This document shows, in pieces, positions 7,456 to 13,135 of a stretch of 14,252 nt of DNA; the stretch's first letter is position 1, and each line of letters begins with the position of its first letter. The notes under the pieces were generated by a model. The model saw nothing but the letters and a program-made list of their open reading frames with translations. It had not been told where the DNA came from and ran no database searches. This DNA comes from Candidatus Omnitrophota bacterium (GTDB taxonomy: Bacteria; Omnitrophota; Gorgyraeia; Zapsychrales; Zapsychraceae): the NCBI GenBank assembly GCA_020430005.1, contig JAGQKQ010000023.1:1-14252 (forward strand), given 5' to 3'. Made by a program: the position numbers and the translations under genes.

Positions 7456-8046
7456 TTATTCGTCGGTACGTTCCCGGACAAAATCTTCCAGGGCTTTACG
7501 TGGACAAATATGTTTATGGATATAATCAACAAGCGTTACCGCGAGACCACGTAATCGTTTTTCCACAGAAGGATCGGTGCATTGTCCTTGCTCATTAAAA
7601 ACTTTGTGGACTTCCGCCACAGACGCCGGCCCTGGCAGGACCAATGCTCCGACGTGAGAACAAACACTGCGCAGATGCTCCAACGCTTTAATCGCGCCAA
7701 TCCGACCGGAGGCCACACCCAAAAGCGCTACGGGTTTTCCGGCTAACATGGATGGAAATCCCAGATTATCAATAACCAGTTTGATCGTGCTGCTGTAACT
7801 GCCATGGTACTCCGGTGTGGATAATATAACTCCTGTTGCGTCTTTCACAATTTTCTGTAAAATTTCTTCGGAAGAATCACCGGTTTGACCGGGCATCAAA
7901 AGACGCATTTCTCTGGGATCGACCACCTCAACGGCAATATTATCGACTTTTTTTAATTCATCAACCACAACGGCCAATGCCTTGGCTGTATTATTGCTGG
8001 GCCGCATGCTTCCCTCAATCGCGACAATTTTGATCACCTCCGACAT
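7456..8046 (-). CDS. NAD(P)H-dependent FMN reductase (flavodoxin fold)
   Basis: A 196-residue cytoplasmic flavoprotein that probably reduces FMN or a small acceptor with NAD(P)H. The first beta strand leads into GSMRPSNNT (12-20), the FMN phosphate loop. STPEYHGSYS (76-85) is the isoalloxazine-contacting motif typical of the NADPH-dependent FMN reductase family. LLGVASGRIGA (108-118) follows as expected. The reading frame is open to 8106, but the ATG at 8044-8046 is preferred: AAAGGA lies 5 bases before it and the family N terminus begins right there. It is the first gene of a probable five-gene operon with a recognisable promoter upstream. The physiological acceptor cannot be read from the sequence; quinone or azo reductase-like activity is possible. 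Confidence 0.85.
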   Translation of the reverse strand: MSEVIKIVAIEGSMRPSNNTAKALAVVVDELKKVDNIAVEVVDPREMRLLMPGQTGDSSEEILQKIVKDATGVILSTPEYHGSYSSTIKLVIDNLGFPSMLAGKPVALLGVASGRIGAIKALEHLRSVCSHVGALVLPGPASVAEVHKVFNEQGQCTDPSVEKRLRGLAVTLVDYIHKHICPRKALEDFVRERTDE

Positions 8047-8125
8047 GATATTCCTTTCATTTGGACTATGGCTGGAAAGACACTGCTCAGGGATTGAAAA
8101 TCTCACTTCCAGGCAGATTTTACCT

Positions 8126-8144
8126 TTAAATCTTATCGATTTAA
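8126..8144. promoter_or_regulatory. Perfect inverted repeat overlapping a -10 box, candidate operator
   Basis: TTAAATC and GATTTAA form a perfect 7-base inverted repeat around a 5-base centre. It covers the -10 element of the promoter proposed for the FMN reductase operon, a position where a bound dimer would block transcription. No regulator gene is adjacent. The repeat is AT-rich, so chance is possible. Confidence 0.4.
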
Positions 8145-8158
8145 GGAAGGAAAGTCAA
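8130..8158 (-). promoter_or_regulatory. Sigma-70-type promoter of the FMN reductase operon
   Basis: On the minus strand TTGACT (8158-8153) and TAAGAT (8135-8130) are separated by exactly 17 bases. The -35 matches consensus at five of six positions and the -10 at four. Transcription would start near 8123, giving a leader of about 75 bases before the ATG at 8046. The site lies downstream of the terminator at 8178-8214, as expected for a new transcription unit. Confidence 0.6.
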
Positions 8159-8177
8159 GAAAAGTGATGAGGATTAA

Positions 8178-8214
8178 TAAAAAAGACGGGCCCTTTAAAG
8201 GACCCGTCTTTTTC
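8178..8214 (-). terminator. Rho-independent terminator of the small secreted-protein gene
   Basis: Read on the minus strand, GACGGGTCC and GGGCCCGTC form a 9-base-pair stem with one G-U pair and the loop TTTAAA, followed by TTTTTT. A-rich bases precede the stem and extend the pairing with the T run. It lies 26 bases after the stop codon at 8240. On the plus strand the same stem would carry a C-A mismatch, and no gene needs it there. Confidence 0.88.
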
Positions 8215-8239
8215 AGGTTAGATTAGTACGAATTATACC

Positions 8240-8521
8240 TTATTCAATTGGAAATGTTACCATGTCTACCACACCACCACCGGCCTGTTTTAGCATATGG
8301 AACGGTGCGTGCATGATACCTTTAAGCAGTCCAATCGGCTTATGATCAGCCTCATCCATCGATGATTTTGGATGCTTAACGAGCTGTAGAGGAGATTTAA
8401 CCACTTCGATTGTTCCGTCCGCAAACTTCTTAATCGGTTTCTCCATACCTGCCGCCATTACAGGCGCTGCCACGCTCATCACAAAGGCAAAAGCTATGAA
8501 AAATACAATTGTCTTTTTCAT
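8240..8521 (-). CDS. Small secreted protein, resembles TIGR04073 exosortase-associated family
   Basis: A 93-residue protein with a clear signal peptide: MKK, a hydrophobic run (about 4-19) and an AxA-type cleavage region near residues 21-24 (VMAA). The mature part of about 70 residues has two similar halves: KKFADGTIEVVKSPLQL (31-47) and LLKGIMHAPFHMLKQAGGG (65-83), ending in MVTFPIE. This layout resembles TIGR04073 proteins, which are found in genomes with exosortase systems; the match is from memory and only moderate. It would act in the periplasm or outer envelope; function unknown. The ATG at 8519-8521 is chosen because AAGGAGGAGG lies exactly 8 bases before it. The in-frame GTG at 8528-8530 overlaps that site and is unlikely. 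It is monocistronic, with its own terminator. Confidence 0.75.
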   Translation of the reverse strand: MKKTIVFFIAFAFVMSVAAPVMAAGMEKPIKKFADGTIEVVKSPLQLVKHPKSSMDEADHKPIGLLKGIMHAPFHMLKQAGGGVVDMVTFPIE

Positions 8522-8529
8522 CCTTCTCA

Positions 8530-8539
8530 CCTCCTCCTT
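8530..8539 (-). promoter_or_regulatory. Strong ribosome binding site of the small secreted-protein gene
   Basis: AAGGAGGAGG on the minus strand lies 8 bases upstream of the ATG at 8521, the strongest such site in the window. It decides against the GTG three codons earlier. It suggests high expression. Confidence 0.8.
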
Positions 8540-8556
8540 GAAACTGGCAAAGAGCC

Positions 8557-8572
8557 TTCAGGAAACCCTGAA
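8557..8572 (-). other. Short hairpin in the leader of the small secreted-protein gene
   Basis: TTCAGG and CCTGAA form a perfect 6-base-pair stem around a 4-base loop, 17 bases upstream of the ribosome binding site. It could stabilise the 5' end of the mRNA. It has no T run and is not a terminator. No known riboswitch pattern was recognised. Confidence 0.35.
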
Positions 8573-8617
8573 TTCTGCTTTCATTAAAGTATGCCACATA
8601 TTTCAAGGACAAACCAA

Positions 8618-8630
8618 ACTATCTGATAGT
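8618..8630. promoter_or_regulatory. 13-base perfect palindrome, candidate operator
   Basis: ACTATC and GATAGT flank a single central base in the gap between the class V enzyme and the small secreted-protein gene, about 100 bases upstream of the latter's ATG. The size and place fit a dimeric regulator site. No confident promoter boxes were found next to it, so the role is open. Confidence 0.35.
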
Positions 8631-8643
8631 GAAAATTTTACGG

Positions 8644-9783
8644 TCAGGCAAGATTTTGCAGATACTCGGTAAGAATTTCTAACTGCTTGGGAGTATTATA
8701 GATATGCGGCGACAAGCGAATGCGGCCTTTCCATAAAGCTGTGTAAATATTTGATTTACAAAGACTTGCATGAATATTCGGATTCTTGGCCGGATCTTTA
8801 TGGGAAAAGACCAGCAGACTGGACCGATCCCCCTTTTCTAACGAGCTGAAAATGGAATAATGCCCCTTGGGAAAGACGTTGATAAAACCATCCAGCAGCT
8901 CACGATGGTACTGCTGAACAACATCCAAACCAATACCCAACAGATAATCAATCGAAGTCCGAAACGGCACAAAATTGAAGAAATTGGCTGTTCCAAAAAC
9001 ATCCAGCTTGCGGGCCGACTTCAAATCTTTGTATGATAAAGCGCCTTCACTGTGCAATTCTTCTTCCGATAAACTGGAAACCCAATAAGCCCGGTTAATA
9101 TCCAAGCGATCACGCAATTCCGGCGTCATCCAGGCAAAGCCCGTGCCATAGGGTCCCAAGAGCCACTTGTATCCGGCACAAACAACGGCGTCAACACCGA
9201 GGGCTTTGACATCAATCGGCATGGTTCCCGCCGACTGAGAAATATTAACAACGAGTGGAATATTTTTGCCGCGGCACAAAGCGGCACAACCTTTAATATC
9301 CAGTTTCATTCCACTGAATGTGTGGACATGAGACAAACATACCAACCGCGTTTGTTGTGTTAAGGCCGCTTCCAATTCCTCTGGAGTCAGAATACGGTCA
9401 TCGGCTTTGATTTGACGGACATCAACACCCTTCTTTTCAAGCGCAAGCCAAGGCAGGATATCCGTTGGAAAATCATTTTGCATCAAACAAATTTCATCAC
9501 CCTTTTGCCACGGAAATCCATCGGCTATGAGATGAATTCCATAACTGGCGCTGTTGGCCAGAATAACATCCCGTGCTTCTGCTCCGATGAGCCCGCCAAT
9601 ACTCTTCTTCAATTCCAACGGAACACTCACAAATTTTGGAATATCCAATTGGTACGGCAAACTTTTCCAGACAATAGATTCTTTTAACGCCTCGGCTGAA
9701 ACTTTGGGCAGAGGCCCTTCACTGGCGGCATTAAGCCAAATGTGCGTGTCAAAATTTTCAAAATCGCTCTGATAATTCTTCAT
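8644..9783 (-). CDS. Class V aminotransferase-fold PLP enzyme (isopenicillin N epimerase/cysteine desulfurase-like)
   Basis: A 379-residue fold-type I PLP enzyme. It begins with the typical WLNAASEGPLP (16-26). NSASYGIHLIADGF (77-90) forms the phosphate region. AGYKWLLGPYGTGF (203-216) holds the PLP lysine, Lys206. RIRLSPHIYNT (354-364) is the substrate carboxylate motif. The position that normally reads DGxQS, where Asp pairs with the pyridine nitrogen of PLP, reads NISQS here, so Asn180 replaces the aspartate. I see no cysteine desulfurase active-site loop, which argues against IscS or SufS; an aminotransferase, lyase or epimerase is more likely, substrate unknown. It is the last gene of a three-gene operon, starting 2 bases after the zinc-ribbon gene. 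Length is typical for the family. Confidence 0.85.
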   Translation of the reverse strand: MKNYQSDFENFDTHIWLNAASEGPLPKVSAEALKESIVWKSLPYQLDIPKFVSVPLELKKSIGGLIGAEARDVILANSASYGIHLIADGFPWQKGDEICLMQNDFPTDILPWLALEKKGVDVRQIKADDRILTPEELEAALTQQTRLVCLSHVHTFSGMKLDIKGCAALCRGKNIPLVVNISQSAGTMPIDVKALGVDAVVCAGYKWLLGPYGTGFAWMTPELRDRLDINRAYWVSSLSEEELHSEGALSYKDLKSARKLDVFGTANFFNFVPFRTSIDYLLGIGLDVVQQYHRELLDGFINVFPKGHYSIFSSLEKGDRSSLLVFSHKDPAKNPNIHASLCKSNIYTALWKGRIRLSPHIYNTPKQLEILTEYLQNLA

Positions 9784-9785
9784 TC

Positions 9786-10070
9786 TTAGAAAGCTTCCAT
9801 TTGGGCCGTTTTTAAATATTTAATGAACCGTGCAAAAAAGACGAACCACAAAATCAACAACACAATCGCAATCCCGGCTCGATAAATGGGGTTCGGAGTA
9901 TAATACGTATTGAATAAAATCAAAAGAGCGGTAAAAATTCCCGGTCGGGTGACCGCGCGATATTCTTTTTTATCAAAACGCAATTTCTTACCGCAACCCG
10001 GACAGATCATTGGCTTGGTAATTAAATCTCTCGGCGACATATAGTGCTGACAATGTGTGCAATAAGCCAT
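9786..10070 (-). CDS. Zinc-ribbon membrane protein, unknown function
   Basis: A 94-residue protein with an N-terminal zinc ribbon made of CTHC (Cys4, Cys7) and CPGC (Cys23, Cys26), followed by one or two hydrophobic segments (about 44-57 and 64-86). The ribbon would face the cytoplasm if the positive KKLRFDKKEYR stretch (28-38) stays inside. I do not recognise a named family. It sits between the VanZ-like and class V enzyme genes with 2-base gaps on both sides, so the three are almost certainly made together. A redox, metal or nucleic-acid role for the ribbon cannot be told from the sequence. Confidence 0.75.
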   Translation of the reverse strand: MAYCTHCQHYMSPRDLITKPMICPGCGKKLRFDKKEYRAVTRPGIFTALLILFNTYYTPNPIYRAGIAIVLLILWFVFFARFIKYLKTAQMEAF

Positions 10071-10072
10071 GA

Positions 10073-10603
10073 TTACGATCCCTTTTTCACCCGTTGAAAC
10101 AAAAATGTTAATATCAGCCCCATCGCCCCGGCTTGCAAATTGAGAAGAACATCATTCCATTGGAAATAACGGTTGGGCAGGATATATTGAATCATCTCGT
10201 CTCCCCAGCCGACCAGAACAGTTAAGATAAACGCCCAGAAGTAAGCGGCTGGCGGACGGCAATGCAACCGCAACGCATTCAAAAACAAATATCCTAGAAT
10301 ACCGTATTCTAAATAATGAATTTTTTCCTCAGGATATTCCAAGAGCTTTAAATTATAAGTATAGAGCACCATGGCAATGATAAATAAACCGTAAATAAGA
10401 AACGTGCGCCGTTCGCGTAAGAATTGAATCAAAAGATATAACAAAATCCCTATGCTGACAGCTTCCATAATAAGCGCAAACGGTGTATGCGCTTTCAGAA
10501 ATTGACAGACCGGGCGGACAATACATAAGGTGGAGTAGATCAACCCGATCCATCCGAAAACATAGGTCCAATATTTCAATCGTAATGTGTTAACTGTTTT
10601 CAT
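10073..10603 (-). CDS. VanZ-like family membrane protein
   Basis: A 176-residue integral membrane protein with about five hydrophobic segments. The VanZ-like signature is present: PEEKIHYLEYGILG (91-104), then GWGDEMIQYILPNR (132-145) and WNDVLLNLQAGAMG (149-162), each with the conserved acidic or asparagine residues. VanZ of enterococci confers low-level teicoplanin resistance, but the wider family has no settled function, and resistance should not be inferred here. It is the first gene of a three-gene operon. The ATG at 10601-10603 has a moderate GGGAA upstream; the stop is 2 bases before the next start. The upstream 185-base gap (10604-10788) shows no firm promoter. Confidence 0.8.
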   Translation of the reverse strand: MKTVNTLRLKYWTYVFGWIGLIYSTLCIVRPVCQFLKAHTPFALIMEAVSIGILLYLLIQFLRERRTFLIYGLFIIAMVLYTYNLKLLEYPEEKIHYLEYGILGYLFLNALRLHCRPPAAYFWAFILTVLVGWGDEMIQYILPNRYFQWNDVLLNLQAGAMGLILTFLFQRVKKGS

Positions 10604-10788
10604 GAAGTTCCCATGATTTGAATGTTATCCTGACTCAAATTTAAAACACCGTTGCGTGGAGAGTTCGACATCTATGTTGATTTTTCATCGGCGGGAAAAA
10701 GGTTGGATGCAATGACAAAGAAACAATAAAAAACTGTAATTAGAATCGTTCGCATTTAACGATGCGCGGCGGTCAGTCTTGCGGCCTG

Positions 10789-11055
10789 TTAATTGTTCTC
10801 AAAAACGCTTCTCTGCAGTTCGTTCACAGCTTTTTCAGCTTCATGCTGATTGACACCGAAAATTTCACGGTACAATCTCACCGCAAGATCCACTTTTCCT
10901 TCCATAATAAGGTGCCGGACATCAAACAATGTCGCATTATCCTGAGGAGGATAAATGCCTTTACGCCGGTCCTGATTAATGACCCAGATTTTTCTCGCGT
11001 TATAAATAACGGCAAAACACACAGCGGTAATAACAAACGTAACGATAACAACCAT
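10789..11055 (-). CDS. Small membrane protein with L7/L12-like C-terminal helices
   Basis: An 88-residue protein with one N-terminal membrane helix (about 2-19), then a basic stretch (RKIWVINQDRRKG), and a C-terminal helical hairpin. The segment LIMEGKVDLAVRLYREIFGVNQHEAEKAVNEL (49-80) follows the pattern of the C-terminal domain of ribosomal protein L7/L12, GKxxAIxLYRxxxGxxxxEAKxAV, which also occurs in small bacterial membrane proteins. The helical tail would sit in the cytoplasm and could bind a partner. The A of its ATG is the last base of the response regulator stop codon, so the two are translationally coupled. A functional link to the receiver is a fair inference, but its nature is unknown. 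Confidence 0.78.
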   Translation of the reverse strand: MVVIVTFVITAVCFAVIYNARKIWVINQDRRKGIYPPQDNATLFDVRHLIMEGKVDLAVRLYREIFGVNQHEAEKAVNELQRSVFENN

Positions 11056-11441
11056 TATTCTTCTCCTGATGCAGCGGGATTTTCTCCCAGAATGTTCTTA
11101 ATACTTTTAGCCAGTGCTTTAAGGTCAACAGGCTTTACAAAATAATCTTTAACGCCTTCCATACGGAAGAGATCTTCCATAGAGTCACTCGCCGTTAACA
11201 TAATAACCGGCGGTGGATCAATATCATCCAGACTTTTTAACTCCGCCATAAATTCATATCCATTCATGTTCGGCATCTGGATATCCAGAACGATAAGGTC
11301 CGGATTTTCTTCTTTTACTTTTTCAATTCCCTCTATACCGTCTTTGGCTTCTACAACCTGATAGCGCTGTTCCGACAAACCGAATTTAACCAGGGCCATA
11401 TTGATGCGTTCATCGTCCACAATCAAAATTTTGTGTGCCAT
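11055..11441 (-). CDS. Stand-alone CheY-like response regulator receiver
   Basis: A 128-residue single REC domain with no output domain. The acid pocket Asp9-Asp10, the phosphorylation site Asp53 in VLDIQMPNMNG, the switch residue Thr83 in MLTAS and Lys103 in FVKPV are all in place, so it should be phosphorylated by a histidine kinase. No kinase lies in the window. A short tail (GENPAASGEE) follows the last helix. GGGAGGG lies just before the ATG, a strong site. It is divergent from the plus-strand membrane protein across 63 bases and overlaps the small membrane protein gene downstream by one base. The partner it controls is unknown; a protein-protein output in signalling or motility is typical of such receivers. 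Confidence 0.93.
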   Translation of the reverse strand: MAHKILIVDDERINMALVKFGLSEQRYQVVEAKDGIEGIEKVKEENPDLIVLDIQMPNMNGYEFMAELKSLDDIDPPPVIMLTASDSMEDLFRMEGVKDYFVKPVDLKALAKSIKNILGENPAASGEE

Positions 11442-11470
11442 ACACCCTCCCGAATAATTTTTAAAAACAT

Positions 11471-11498
11471 TTGCACCCCTTCATAACTTCGTTAAAAT
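11471..11498 (+). promoter_or_regulatory. Sigma-70-type promoter of the plus-strand membrane protein
   Basis: TTGCAC (11471-11476) and TAAAAT (11493-11498) are 16 bases apart. Transcription would start near 11505, the same place as the first ATG. The mRNA may therefore be leaderless, or translation may begin at the second in-frame ATG (11523). Confidence 0.55.
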
Positions 11499-11504
11499 AC
11501 AGTT

Positions 11505-11855
11505 ATGGGAAATGGTACTTTGATGAATAAGATTCGCCATTTGGACAATGTAACGGCCCGATGGATTATGAAACATTTCTATCTGCTGTTTTTCCAGATT
11601 GTCCTGTTTATTATCTTTCTTTTCTGGTTTGTCAATATGTTCGGAGTCATTGATGTCGCCACCGACTCCTCCAACAACCTCACGGAAAAGGCTCTGGCGG
11701 CCCAATCTGTGAATACAACGATCATCGTTTTCCTGCTGCTTTTAAACTCTTTTTGGATGCTGTATATGTTCAGCTACGTCCAACGCATCTTTGGAATTCT
11801 AAAAGATTTGAATTTTAATGTCAACCGTCTTCGTTTTGACAACCGCAAGAAGTAA
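11505..11855 (+). CDS. Two-helix membrane protein of unknown function
   Basis: The only gene on the plus strand: 116 residues with two strongly hydrophobic helices (about 24-46 and 71-92) joined by a polar loop of about 25 residues (DVATDSSNNLTEKALAAQS). Basic residues at both ends suggest that both termini are cytoplasmic. The loop rich in Asp, Asn and Ser would be periplasmic and could be a small sensor. I do not recognise the family. The ATG at 11505 lies at the predicted transcription start; the second ATG at 11523 would give 110 residues. It is divergent from the receiver gene and ends 30 bases from the convergent ftsA. Confidence 0.72.
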   Translation: MGNGTLMNKIRHLDNVTARWIMKHFYLLFFQIVLFIIFLFWFVNMFGVIDVATDSSNNLTEKALAAQSVNTTIIVFLLLLNSFWMLYMFSYVQRIFGILKDLNFNVNRLRFDNRKK

Positions 11856-11885
11856 AACACGCCCAATAATCACACATTTCCGGCA

Positions 11886-13133
11886 TTAAAAATATTCCTG
11901 ATATAATTCCTTCATACGATTAACAATACGGGCCGTCCAATGATCATCGTCATTGCTCGCCACGGAATATCCAAAGGTATTTTTGTAAGCACCACAGGCC
12001 AATCCTATTACAGGTGCATATAAAGCTGTATTCTGAACATTTTTGTGGGATAACATCTGCACTTTACCAAGCTGGACCGGCAGGTTCACGGAAGATTCAA
12101 TCCGTTCCATTAATCCGCTGAGCAGCGCCCCCCCGCCAATGGCATAAACACCGCCCGTCAAATAATCCCGCATGTTTGAACGCTCTACAACCGCGGTAAT
12201 TTGATCCAATAAAGTCTCCAACTCTTCCTGAATAGCTTCATAAATTGCGCATCGCCGGATCGGCTTGTATTCATTTTCTTGTTTTACGAGAATTTCTTCC
12301 TCCTGATGGCGCTCACTTTCCAACGCCACCACATAAGACCGTTTAATTTCTTCGGCAAAAGCCGGTGATATTTTTAAATTCTTAACAATGGCCCTGGTCA
12401 GATTTTCTCCACCGAACGCGACCTTTTCATAACTCTGCAGAACATTATCTTTAAAAATAAGAACATTGGTCGACCGGGCGCCGAGATCAATCAGAATGCA
12501 TCCTCTCTGCCGGCTTTCTTCCTGAAGGGCAACCTCGGCGGCTGCATAACTGCTAAAACAGGTTCGACTCACATCAAAACCGGCCTGATTAACGGCCTTA
12601 ACGATATTTCGCATACGGTTTGCGTCGGCTAAAATAGATATGGACCGCACAGCCAATTTTCGTCCGTAAAGGCCTAACGGATTTAACGCCGAATTCACGT
12701 CATCAACTTCATAATTTTGAGGCAGGTCGTGGAGAATCTCTTCATCCATTTTTGTCCCGAGAAGACGGGCCTGTTCATTGACATGTTTAATATCACGGGA
12801 TGTAATCACTTTATGGCCGCGGTCCACTAGCGGAATAACCGCCTGTCCCCCGCGCGACTTGATTAAATCACCACCAATCCCCAACTGGACATCTTTAACT
12901 TTAATCTGGGCCTTGGACGCCAACCCATTAAGATTGGCATGAATACATTCTGATAAATCACTAAGATTGGTCACCGAACAATTATTAAATCCGTAAATTG
13001 GACTTTCATAAAGTCCGATAAGCTCCAGTTCCTTTTGTTCATTTACTTTTAATGCCCCGGCCTTAATTTTTTGGGCACCGATATCAAGACCACAAAAAAT
13101 TCTATCTGTAATAATACGGTTTAACATAGTCAC
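11886..13133 (-). CDS. ftsA: Cell division protein FtsA (actin-like membrane anchor for FtsZ)
   Basis: A 415-residue actin-like protein that tethers FtsZ to the membrane at the division site. The FtsA-specific 1C domain is recognisable at about 83-165 (TSRDIKHVNEQA, EILHDLPQNYEVD, NPLGLYGRKL). Nucleotide motifs are GLDIGAQKIKAG (15-26), LIDLGARSTNVLIF (214-227) and IGGGALLSGL (332-341). The second lacks the usual GGGTTD and reads GARSTN. The C-terminal ARIVNRMKELYQEYF (401-415) is an amphipathic helix suited to membrane binding. The start is GTG: AGGAAAG lies 8 bases before it, inside the 3' end of ftsQ, and it sits 2 bases after the ftsQ stop. An in-frame ATG at 13127 is the alternative. ftsZ does not follow. 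Confidence 0.92.
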   Translation of the reverse strand: MTMLNRIITDRIFCGLDIGAQKIKAGALKVNEQKELELIGLYESPIYGFNNCSVTNLSDLSECIHANLNGLASKAQIKVKDVQLGIGGDLIKSRGGQAVIPLVDRGHKVITSRDIKHVNEQARLLGTKMDEEILHDLPQNYEVDDVNSALNPLGLYGRKLAVRSISILADANRMRNIVKAVNQAGFDVSRTCFSSYAAAEVALQEESRQRGCILIDLGARSTNVLIFKDNVLQSYEKVAFGGENLTRAIVKNLKISPAFAEEIKRSYVVALESERHQEEEILVKQENEYKPIRRCAIYEAIQEELETLLDQITAVVERSNMRDYLTGGVYAIGGGALLSGLMERIESSVNLPVQLGKVQMLSHKNVQNTALYAPVIGLACGAYKNTFGYSVASNDDDHWTARIVNRMKELYQEYF

Positions 13134-13135
13134 TT

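Noticed and set aside
7337..7598. Two overlapping plus-strand open frames across the transporter and reductase junction
   Set aside because: They lie over two well-supported minus-strand genes and have no domain, promoter or ribosome binding site.
8047..8106. Upstream extension of the FMN reductase gene by 20 residues
   Set aside because: The extension does not resemble the family N terminus, and the ATG at 8046 has its own ribosome binding site.
10073..10603. Glycopeptide resistance determinant
   Set aside because: VanZ-like proteins are widespread without a link to resistance, and no vanHAX-type genes are nearby; ddl here belongs to the normal division cluster.
10738..10763. Inverted repeat ATCGTT/AACGAT after the L7/L12-like membrane protein gene, possible terminator
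   Set aside because: The stem is only 6 base pairs, AT-rich, and the T run is about ten bases further on, so it is too weak to call.
10604..10788. Gap searched for a small RNA, tRNA or promoter
   Set aside because: No cloverleaf, no convincing promoter boxes and no strong stem were found; only the weak inverted repeat noted above.
11886..13133. PilM instead of FtsA, because the phosphate-2 motif looks PilM-like
   Set aside because: The 1C domain sequence, the C-terminal amphipathic helix and the position after ddl and ftsQ all fit FtsA.
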